Shown in pieces: positions 38,968 to 45,176 of a stretch of DNA of 45,176 nucleotides. Under the pieces are notes generated by a model that worked only from the letters and a program-made list of their open reading frames with translations, did no database searches and was not told where the DNA came from. Position 1 is the first letter of the stretch. Every line of letters starts with the position of its first letter. Source of the stretch: a virus; IMG/VR virus record IMGVR_UViG_3300030104_000522, positions 1,437 to 46,612 of that record. The stretch is one strand, 5' to 3'. The translations under genes and the position numbers were made by a program.

Positions 38968-41017
38968 TTCCTGTAAATCCTTGTTCTTGCGGTAAAGGCA
39001 CTTGACCTGTACCTATAGTTCCACCACCTGTGCCTGCTGAATCCATTGGGTCAGCTCCTGCAACAGGAGATTGTTCAGTTGGAGGTGATTGAAATCCTTT
39101 CATAAGCTCGGCTTGTATTGCAGCTTCATCCATATTATTTGTAACTTTGTCAGGGTCTAAATCTAAAGACTTTGCTATTTCTCTAATTACATACTGAAAT
39201 TTAGCAAATGGAGCAAGAGCTGGATTACTTGCTGTACCTAAAAATTGCATTAATCTCTGACTACGTACTTCATTAGCCATTAGGCTTTCTGTTCCTCTAG
39301 CCTTAACCTCTAAGTCACCACGTATTTTAGGGTCAAAATCAAATTGCATATTAAACCTAAAAAATCCTTCTCCTAAAGGTCTTAATAAATAATCATCTAG
39401 ATTTTTTATTACAGTTCGTATACTACCTGTTGCCGCATTCATTAACATAGATATACCTGATGCGGTTCTACCTACACCTGTTATACCTGTTTGACCATGT
39501 GCAAAAGATGGAAAACCTGTTGACTCGTCAGCTAATTGTCTAGCTTTATCAAACAACTGCATATTTTCTGAAGATACATTTGGATACTTTGTACCAAAAA
39601 TAGCTTGACCTGGAGCGCCGCCTTGTCTTCTAAATATTTTGCCTGGATAGACAGATAAATCTTGACCTGGAACTAAATTTGTTTCGTCTACTTCAATAAG
39701 AAGATTTCCTGACAATATTCCATTATCAACAGCCATACGCATAAAACCATTCATTAGTGTTTGCGTATCATCCATATTTTCAGCTATACCTACACCAAAG
39801 AAAGAGTATGGGTTTAATTCGTATGGAACAGCCATATATGGTATCCTTGCAGGTTTAAATGGATTTAGTACTAGTCTAATTAACTTACCATTACATATCC
39901 AAGCATTAGCCTGTAATTCATCTGCATCTTCTAGTTCTTCAGGTATTTCTATATTTTCTTCTTTAAATATTTCAGAGTTTATAACTCCCCAATACTCAAT
40001 TACAGAAAATCTGTCAATATCGTGTTCAGGTGAGTAATCAGTTAAATCATCTTCCCAATGCTTCTTAACATAATTTTCTCCCATTTCTATACAAGAGTCT
40101 ATTACATTTTCTCTAAAGTATGGTCTTTTCTTAAGACTTCTTAATTGCATTCTAGACATTCTATGTCGCTCTATAGCATATTGAGCTTCATCCATGTTAT
40201 ATGCATCAGGGTCAGGATAAAAGTTCCATACAGATACTTGATTTAATTGAGGTACGGTTTTTATAGTAGGACTATAATCTCCACCTTCACTCCAATTAGG
40301 ATATTCTTTATCTACGGCAAAAGGACCTTTCATTATACCTGTACCAAATAGCGACATTTCAAATGCTACACTACGTAAATGTTTATTGGCATTCGATTCT
40401 TCTAATTGGTCATGTATTTTCTTTTCCATACCTTTAGCTGCAATCATAGCAGGACTAACAGTTACGGATGTAGGAGTTTGACCTGCACCTTCTTTTAAAT
40501 TAGGAACGTCCTGTAACTTTTCTTTAACAGGTCCTAGTAAATCTACTAAACTTTTTTCAGTAGCTCCTGTAGGTAAATCTTGACCATCCCCTGCAAATCC
40601 ATAAGGGCTTGAGTCTCCTGCAGGCTGTTTAGGGTCAAAGTGTACATCTTTAGCTACACCTTCAGGTAATTCTGTTGGGTCTACACTTAAAGGAAATTTA
40701 TTACTTCCAAATAAAACGTCAATAATTTGCCCATAAGCAGCCAAAGTTTTAGTCTTAGTTATTTTAATAAATACCCTAGACTTTTCAGCTTCTGTAAATT
40801 GAACGTCAGGTCCGTACAGACCCCTATAGTTTCTATAAGCCTTTAACCATCTATCTTCGTCCTGCCTTCTATAGTTTTCTGCCCTTCTATATTTAGACAT
40901 TACGTAGTCAATAATAGTACTATTTTTTTCTTCTTTAACTTCAGTATCTTCGTTATCTTCTGAATCTTCTAAAGCTATAGATTCGTCTTCTATAATAAGT
41001 TTATCTTCTTCTGCCAT
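38918..41017 (-). CDS. Portal protein (head-tail connector)
   Basis: The 699-residue protein matches podoviral portals: an acidic N-terminus, 'KYRRAENYRRQDEDRWLKAYRNYRG' (residues about 43-67, in two parts), 'SRVFIKITKTKTLAAYGQI', the wing/stem region with 'NPFKPARIPYMAVPYELNP', 'GVGIAENMDDTQTLMNGFMR' and 'SFAHGQTGITGVGRTASG'. The C-terminal 60 residues are Pro/Gln/Gly-rich. It forms the dodecameric ring through which DNA is packaged and ejected. It lies nine bases after the large terminase gene, the standard order. Confidence 0.93.
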   Translation of the reverse strand: MAEEDKLIIEDESIALEDSEDNEDTEVKEEKNSTIIDYVMSKYRRAENYRRQDEDRWLKAYRNYRGLYGPDVQFTEAEKSRVFIKITKTKTLAAYGQIIDVLFGSNKFPLSVDPTELPEGVAKDVHFDPKQPAGDSSPYGFAGDGQDLPTGATEKSLVDLLGPVKEKLQDVPNLKEGAGQTPTSVTVSPAMIAAKGMEKKIHDQLEESNANKHLRSVAFEMSLFGTGIMKGPFAVDKEYPNWSEGGDYSPTIKTVPQLNQVSVWNFYPDPDAYNMDEAQYAIERHRMSRMQLRSLKKRPYFRENVIDSCIEMGENYVKKHWEDDLTDYSPEHDIDRFSVIEYWGVINSEIFKEENIEIPEELEDADELQANAWICNGKLIRLVLNPFKPARIPYMAVPYELNPYSFFGVGIAENMDDTQTLMNGFMRMAVDNGILSGNLLIEVDETNLVPGQDLSVYPGKIFRRQGGAPGQAIFGTKYPNVSSENMQLFDKARQLADESTGFPSFAHGQTGITGVGRTASGISMLMNAATGSIRTVIKNLDDYLLRPLGEGFFRFNMQFDFDPKIRGDLEVKARGTESLMANEVRSQRLMQFLGTASNPALAPFAKFQYVIREIAKSLDLDPDKVTNNMDEAAIQAELMKGFQSPPTEQSPVAGADPMDSAGTGGGTIGTGQVPLPQEQGFTGNEQPQGTPQQAQAVGQ

Positions 41018-41025
41018 AATTTTCC

Positions 41026-42585
41026 TTAATATCCAAATGTTGTATCTGCTACAGGCATTCCTTTTGTGGGTCTACCTCTAGGGTCATAATCAAATATACT
41101 AAATCTAGGTCTTGACATTATACCATATCTTAATGCATCATACAAGTGGTCTTCGGATTTAGTATCTACGTCTTCAGGATTTTTCTTGTCTAAAGGTATA
41201 GAGGGTAATTGTGCCACTATATTTGTACAGGTATTAAAAAATATTAATCTAGGTTCTTCTGTAAATTCATCTACCTGTAATCTTCTATGTATTTCGTTTT
41301 TACCTGCTACTCTTGAACCTTTACTTCTATCTGAAGGTCTCCAACGACACCCTCTAGTAATCATTTGTTCAGCTAGTGAAGGGCCAGTATCACCTCGTTT
41401 GTGCCACAAACTTGAATCTAGTACCCCATACTTTATATTACCATCGCCTGCTTCTATATCTAATACCATGTCTGCTAAGTCTGTCGCCAAAACTTTTGAT
41501 ACATAAAGCTCACGATATACGATAAGCTGTTCCGCAGGAGATACAGCAAACCAAAGGACACCCGAATAACTACCATAGCCGTAGTCGCAAGCACGAAATT
41601 TAACCCAGTTACTAGGAATTTCATAGGGGTCAATAACATGTATACTCCTATCAAACTCAGTAAATGCTGCACCCTCTTTAATATCCCAATCACCCTCAAG
41701 TAACTGTCTTCTTTGTTGCTCAGGTAAGGAGAGTAGCATTGCTTCATAGTCTCCACCTTGTGAGAGGTATGGATTATCAGATAGTCTTGCAGGAATAAAT
41801 CTCCGTTTGAATAAAGATTTGCCTGCTCTAGAATGTCCTGACGGGTATTTAAGAACTTCCCCTGTTTCAATGTCTGTTGCACTAAATGCCTTTCCATAAG
41901 GAGCAGGGTCAATAAACATCTTTTTAACCCAATGATGACCTACACCCCCTGGGTTGGTAGTAGCTCTCATAAATATTGGTAAGTCATTTGCTGTAGAACG
42001 TAATCTAGAACGCATATAGTTCCAAGCAAAAGGACTAGCCCATTGTGTCAATTCATCAAAGCCTATCCAACTAAATGCCAAACCCTGATAACGCATAACG
42101 TCTTCATCTCTATCAAGATACGACATCCATAATCTTGCACCTGATGGTGCTACCCACTGCATTTTTCTTTCGTACCATTTGATACCTTTCCAAATTTGTG
42201 GATACAACTCTTGAGATTTAAATATAAGTTCTCTAAGTTCTTCTGTTGTATGTCTAAGTAACAATCCACTAAACTGTGGATGACCCATATACCTTAAAGG
42301 GTCTGCTAACATAGCATAACTTTTACCACCTCCTGCAGAACCACCGTATAACACTTCTCTTTCAGAAGCTGCTAAGAAATCAGTTTGAGGTCCTTCATTT
42401 GGTTTAAATAATACATTAGCCTCCTCTTCTTGTATAGACTCTAATGTACTATGATTCTGTAGTGACTGCTCTTTTATTTGCACCTGTTCTTTCGGTTTCG
42501 ATTTGATGCGCTTTGGCAATTGCCTTTTCCGCATATTCTGCCCACTGACGGATGCTTTTAGCTTTGTCCTTACGTCGTCTTTCAT
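41026..42585 (-). CDS. terL: Terminase large subunit (packaging ATPase/nuclease)
   Basis: The 519-residue protein has Walker A 'YGGSAGGGKS' (K88), Walker B 'FSWIGFDEL' (D177, E178), an arginine/coupling region 'RATTNPGGVGHHWVKK', and the nuclease domain with D334 ('RACDYGYG'), D390 ('GVLDSSLW') and D483 ('DHLYDALRY'). It cuts and pumps phage DNA into the head through the portal. Its start is uncertain. The first ATG at 42585 overlaps the preceding gene by 137 bases and has no ribosome site; another in-frame ATG lies 17 codons later. The conserved part begins only near residue 55. Confidence 0.95.
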   Translation of the reverse strand: MKDDVRTKLKASVSGQNMRKRQLPKRIKSKPKEQVQIKEQSLQNHSTLESIQEEEANVLFKPNEGPQTDFLAASEREVLYGGSAGGGKSYAMLADPLRYMGHPQFSGLLLRHTTEELRELIFKSQELYPQIWKGIKWYERKMQWVAPSGARLWMSYLDRDEDVMRYQGLAFSWIGFDELTQWASPFAWNYMRSRLRSTANDLPIFMRATTNPGGVGHHWVKKMFIDPAPYGKAFSATDIETGEVLKYPSGHSRAGKSLFKRRFIPARLSDNPYLSQGGDYEAMLLSLPEQQRRQLLEGDWDIKEGAAFTEFDRSIHVIDPYEIPSNWVKFRACDYGYGSYSGVLWFAVSPAEQLIVYRELYVSKVLATDLADMVLDIEAGDGNIKYGVLDSSLWHKRGDTGPSLAEQMITRGCRWRPSDRSKGSRVAGKNEIHRRLQVDEFTEEPRLIFFNTCTNIVAQLPSIPLDKKNPEDVDTKSEDHLYDALRYGIMSRPRFSIFDYDPRGRPTKGMPVADTTFGY

Positions 42586-42865
42586 TCATTAATCTTTTTC
42601 TTAAACCTATATGAGAAATATTTCTACCTGTATTAGCTGTTAGCCAATTAGCTACTTCTCTATAGGAATATTGATTTATATGTTTTCTAGCTTTTTCTAA
42701 TAAATCTAATTCTGTCGGTACAGGTCTTAAAATATCGGGGTCTTCATTATCTTGTTTATAACCAAATGGTATTGTTCTAGCTATACGAGGTATTGATACC
42801 CATTCATTATCTTCTTTAATATCTGCAGGTTGAGGTAATTTCCATTTACCTAAACTTCTACTCAT
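42449..42865 (-). CDS. Helix-turn-helix protein before the large terminase
   Basis: The 138-residue product starts 'MSRSLGKWKLPQPADIKED', has 'EWVSIPRIARTIPFGYK', then a helix-turn-helix-like part 'YSYREVANWLTANTGRNISH' with 'IGLRKRLMNERRRKDKAKS', and a helical end. It is a recurring gene directly before terL in marine podoviruses. It may bind DNA as part of the packaging machinery or as a regulator. It overlaps the small terminase by eight bases and the nominal terL start by 137. Confidence 0.75.
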   Translation of the reverse strand: MSRSLGKWKLPQPADIKEDNEWVSIPRIARTIPFGYKQDNEDPDILRPVPTELDLLEKARKHINQYSYREVANWLTANTGRNISHIGLRKRLMNERRRKDKAKSIRQWAEYAEKAIAKAHQIETERTGANKRAVTTES

Positions 42866-43235
42866 CTTCTTCTTTTACTACCTGTTTAGCAGGCATTAAC
42901 ATAACACCGCCTGAAGATTCTACTTGTACTTTTTCAGTTTTAATTAAACCAGTTCTATCTAGTAATTCTTTTGCCGCAGCCATTTTATCTTTAATACCTA
43001 ATTCTGTTGGGTCATATAACCCACCAACCATAGCCATTGCAGCTTTAGGGGCATTACTTGCCATATATATTTGTGTAGCTTCTAATATTTCTTCTTTTAA
43101 AGCCTGTATTATTTCTTGGTTATTTGTATTAGGAGAATACCCTGCAATAACTTTAGCATCTCTAATATTACCATTTGCGTCTGCAAATAATGCATCAAGA
43201 AACTTTTGTTGTCTTTCAGTTAATTTTCTAGCCAT
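42858..43235 (-). CDS. terS: Small terminase subunit-like protein
   Basis: The 125-residue protein begins 'MARKLTERQQKFLDALFADA', then 'NIRDAKVIAGYSPNTNNQEI', the N-terminal helix-turn-helix pattern of small terminase subunits (LTxRQxxFL ... AxxAGYS). A helical oligomerisation region and an acidic tail follow. It recognises phage DNA and regulates the large subunit. Its position two genes before terL and the overlap with the intervening gene agree. The 78 bases between it and the lysozyme gene hold no visible feature. Confidence 0.8.
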   Translation of the reverse strand: MARKLTERQQKFLDALFADANGNIRDAKVIAGYSPNTNNQEIIQALKEEILEATQIYMASNAPKAAMAMVGGLYDPTELGIKDKMAAAKELLDRTGLIKTEKVQVESSGGVMLMPAKQVVKEEDE

Positions 43236-43313
43236 ATTTTATAAACTTTCTTTCTCTAGGTTTAAATAACTCTATTAAATTTTTAATATGTTTTTTTCTT
43301 TGTCTTTGTTTTA

Positions 43314-43769
43314 TTAACTCAAGCCGACTGCCTGCATTCGAGATATAAGCCTGTCTGCTCGATTTGTTACTTGTTTGTACCATCTACTGTCTTTCATTTG
43401 ATAACCTGCTTCTAACCAATTACCATCGTGAATAGCCTGTATCATTTTTTTAAATTTAGATAATCTAGGTCTGCCCATATTAAACATCATATTAGCTAAA
43501 ATTAATCTTACTTCTTCAGGAAGGCTATGCCAATCTTCAAACAATTTTTTACATTCACCTATCGTGATGTGTACGTCTTGTTCAAAGATTTCATTAACTC
43601 GTATTTCGTCAACAGGTGTTCCCACTTCCATGCCATGTTCCGTGTCGTTTTCAGTAACGAGATGTCCGATACCAAACGTAGGTAAGCCAAGGTGGTCCAA
43701 ATATATTTCGTATTTGCATCCTTCATCTATCTTTAGTTCCTCTCTTAGTCTATCGGTAAATGTTTCCAT
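43314..43769 (-). CDS. Endolysin, GH24 (T4-lysozyme family)
   Basis: The 151-residue enzyme has the exact E-8-D-5-T catalytic spacing of T4-type lysozymes: E16 in 'KIDEGCKY', D25 in 'IYLDHLG' and T31 in 'LPTFGIGH'. The C-terminal lobe has 'LILANMMFNMGRPRLSKFKK' and 'SRWYKQVTNRADRLISRM'. It would hydrolyse peptidoglycan at lysis. There is no signal peptide, so a holin is needed. The segment around residues 10-75 is richer in G+C and in C-ending codons than the rest. It overlaps the preceding basic-protein gene by one base. Confidence 0.93.
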   Translation of the reverse strand: METFTDRLREELKIDEGCKYEIYLDHLGLPTFGIGHLVTENDTEHGMEVGTPVDEIRVNEIFEQDVHITIGECKKLFEDWHSLPEEVRLILANMMFNMGRPRLSKFKKMIQAIHDGNWLEAGYQMKDSRWYKQVTNRADRLISRMQAVGLS

Positions 43770-44110
43770 TAGTGTGTCCTCTTTAGTTTAACAGTAGGCT
43801 TTATTCCAATCTTTTTCTTTTTTTCCTTTAATTTTTTGTTATACTTTTCATGTACTTTATGTACAGGATAACCTGCTACTACAGCGCCTGACACTATTGC
43901 TTCATCTTTAGTTAAAGCATTCTCTCCTAGTTTTTTGTTCTCTGCTCTTATATCTTTTACAGTAGTTTTAATTCTTTTGCCTATATTCTTTAAACCTGTT
44001 ACTACTTTACCTTTTCCACTTTTTTTAATAAAGGCTTCAGCAGCTTTTTTTGAAGCAAACTGTATTGCTTTACGTGCTGCTAATCCTATTACAAATACTG
44101 GTAATGCCAT
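43769..44110 (-). CDS. Basic protein with hydrophobic N-terminus, lysis or virion arm
   Basis: The 113-residue product has a short N-terminal hydrophobic stretch ('MALPVFVIGLAARKAI'), then a lysine-rich helical body and the tail 'KKKIGIKPTVKLKRTH'. The same KKIGIKPxVKxKR tail ends the protein at 44365-44835, and the DNA coding for it is shared (16 identical bases at 43795-43810 and 44391-44406). The charge suggests binding of DNA or membrane. The function is unknown. It is coupled by one-base overlaps to both neighbours. Confidence 0.65.
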   Translation of the reverse strand: MALPVFVIGLAARKAIQFASKKAAEAFIKKSGKGKVVTGLKNIGKRIKTTVKDIRAENKKLGENALTKDEAIVSGAVVAGYPVHKVHEKYNKKLKEKKKKIGIKPTVKLKRTH

Positions 44111-44364
44111 TATTTTCTCCCACTTATTGCACTAAAACCAAAATATGCTCCGACTAAGCCACACATAGAAATGTACTGAGTCATAAGGATAGACTCTGCT
44201 TCTGCGAGTCTGTCTGGAAATGCTAGGGTTAGTATTGTTGTTATAGCCATTAGATAAATTAGTACCCAAGCCATTCTCCTTTTATTTATTTGATACCCCA
44301 TTTTATCAGGTATTAAATCATTTGAACTGCATTTACAGTCTTCTTTTCCACACGCACAAGTCAT
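44110..44364 (-). CDS. Two-helix membrane protein with Cys-rich N-terminus, holin candidate
   Basis: The 84-residue protein has an N-terminal CxC-x4-CxC cluster (C3, C5, C10, C12), then a hydrophobic helix (about 33-50, 'WVLIYLMAITTILTLAF') and a second one (about 62-80, 'YISMCGLVGAYFGFSAI'). Two membrane helices close to a signal-less endolysin suggest a class II holin. The cysteine cluster could bind metal and is unusual for a holin. Alternative: an unrelated small envelope protein. Confidence 0.7.
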   Translation of the reverse strand: MTCACGKEDCKCSSNDLIPDKMGYQINKRRMAWVLIYLMAITTILTLAFPDRLAEAESILMTQYISMCGLVGAYFGFSAISGRK

Positions 44365-44835
44365 TTATTTTTTTCTCTTTACTTTAACATTAGGCTTTAT
44401 TCCAATTTTTTTACCGTAGCTTGTACTATAAGTTTTTTTAGAGTTTGACGTATCTACCTTACTTAAATTTTCTTTAGTAAATTTTTTAAATCTGTCTTTA
44501 GCAGTTTTTTCACTACCATACCCAAACCCTTGAATATATAACATATCTGCACGAGTAATTTGTTTAGCAGGTTTGTAACTTTCAGAATCGTATATACTAA
44601 CTCTTCCATTTTTACTAATTACTGGAATATTTTTAGTCTCTTTAGCAACTTCAAATTTTGCTTTTTGCGTAGCTGATAAATTTTTGTAATCCTTTTGAGT
44701 TAAAATTTTATTATTATCTAACATCTTTTGTTTATTTTTCTTTTTTATTTGGGCAGGAGTACTAGTAACTTTATCAGCTAATTTTTTTCCACCTACTTTT
44801 TTTAATATACTTCTTAATTTTGAATCATTTGACAT
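44365..44835 (-). CDS. Highly basic protein, 156 aa, unknown
   Basis: The product is rich in Lys (about one residue in five), with 'LSATQKAKFEVAKETKN', 'YKPAKQITRADMLYIQGFGYG' split by short loops, and the tail 'GKKIGIKPNVKVKRKK' shared with the protein at 43769-44110. No membrane segment or known domain is seen. It is likely a DNA-binding or packaged protein, on charge alone. It starts four bases after the upstream holin-like gene ends. Confidence 0.65.
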   Translation of the reverse strand: MSNDSKLRSILKKVGGKKLADKVTSTPAQIKKKNKQKMLDNNKILTQKDYKNLSATQKAKFEVAKETKNIPVISKNGRVSIYDSESYKPAKQITRADMLYIQGFGYGSEKTAKDRFKKFTKENLSKVDTSNSKKTYSTSYGKKIGIKPNVKVKRKK

Positions 44836-44839
44836 TTAA

Positions 44840-45176
44840 TTATCCTTTTTTTCCCATTAACTGCATACCTGTCTTACCAAATCTATATCCAAAGCTACTA
44901 CCTATACATATATACAAACATGTACTAAACCAAGGTGGTGTATTTTCGTTTAGGAAGGTAAAACCCTCTGCTACATACGGCTGACTCCAAGGCAAGAAAC
45001 ATGCTACAAGAATGCCACCAAAAATAATTGTCCAAAACTCATCCTTCCAAGAACCTGCCATTTGATTAGTAAGGTTCTGTTCCATTAACATACTTGATGT
45101 AGCTTCAGTCTCATAGACTTTAGCTTCTGCTTTAGCACGAGCTACCTTTACTTCTGTCTCGGCTTTTTGCTTATCC
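44840..45176 (-). CDS. Holin-like protein with N-terminal coiled coil (5' end outside window)
   Basis: The open frame does not begin at the internal ATG at 45091. It continues without a stop to the right edge, so the start is outside the window. The visible part has a charged helix ('KAETEVKVARAKAEAKVYE'), then 'QMAGSWKDEFWTIIFGGILV', a membrane segment, 'PWSQPYVAEGFTFLNENTP' and a second membrane segment ending in 'SSFGYRFGKTG'. This is the layout of GTA-type 3TM holin family proteins, in which a coiled coil precedes a 'SWKDE' box and membrane helices. It is the likely holin partner of the GH24 endolysin. Confidence 0.7.
   Translation of the reverse strand, partial: DKQKAETEVKVARAKAEAKVYETEATSSMLMEQNLTNQMAGSWKDEFWTIIFGGILVACFLPWSQPYVAEGFTFLNENTPPWFSTCLYICIGSSFGYRFGKTGMQLMGKKG

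Noticed and set aside
41475-41912. 145-codon - strand frame overlapping terL
   Set aside because: It lies within the terminase nuclease/ATPase coding region in another frame and shows no family pattern.
1-45176. tRNA genes, phage RNA polymerase, methyltransferases, anti-CRISPR or toxin-antitoxin genes
   Set aside because: I looked for T-loop-like motifs and for the usual signatures of these families and saw none; absence by eye is weak evidence, and the genome extends beyond both edges.

Overview
This window is most of a tailed-phage genome: a low-GC (roughly one third G+C by spot counts), short-tailed (podovirus-type) marine phage. No cellular housekeeping gene, rRNA or tRNA is visible. The best diagnostic is a family-A DNA polymerase with a DnaJ-like zinc-finger (CxxCxGxG...CxxC) between its exonuclease and polymerase domains. 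As I recall, this architecture was described for the SAR116 phage HMO-2011 and relatives, including phages of SAR11. The adenosylcobalamin-dependent ribonucleotide reductase, MazG, split primase/helicase and T7-type endonuclease I fit that group. The host (SAR11, SAR116 or another marine alphaproteobacterium) is an inference. No phage RNA polymerase gene lies in the window.

Layout: two converging arms. The left arm (27-14199, + strand) is metabolism and replication: a small membrane protein, a phage-conserved protein, a DUF932 protein, a tyrosine integrase, a PP-loop (PAPS-reductase-like) enzyme, primase, SF4 helicase, DNA polymerase, a candidate ssDNA-binding protein, a RecB-like nuclease, endonuclease I, DUF3310, a 58-aa gene, class II RNR, an ExK nuclease-like protein, two small proteins and MazG. 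Genes overlap or abut. Five exact TTGACA boxes, each 16-17 bases ahead of a TATAAT-like box, lie near the 3' ends of upstream genes. This suggests that host sigma-70 RNA polymerase reads this arm from many nested promoters.

The right arm (14201-45176, - strand, read from right to left) is the virion and lysis arm. It runs: a holin-like protein (5' end cut by the window edge), small basic and membrane proteins, GH24 lysozyme, small terminase, a second DNA-binding protein, large terminase, portal, two head-associated proteins, scaffold, major capsid protein, a second head protein, then an unusually large set of fibre or adhesin genes (29-34.6 kb). Tail adaptor, tail nozzle, two more fibre-like proteins and large internal (ejection) virion proteins follow. 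The capsid gene has its own sigma-70-like promoter, with a palindrome between -35 and -10. A strong intrinsic terminator sits after the gene that follows the capsid gene.

The two arms meet stop-to-stop with one base between them at 14200. A good - strand terminator lies inside mazG, and a weaker + strand hairpin lies inside the last virion gene. The two transcripts would therefore overlap by about 320 bases before stopping.

Other points of interest are local patches of higher GC and different codon use in the catalytic cores of polymerase, RNR and lysozyme; a poly-glycine adhesin; shared C-terminal motifs among virion proteins; and a leader with mutually exclusive hairpins after the RNR.
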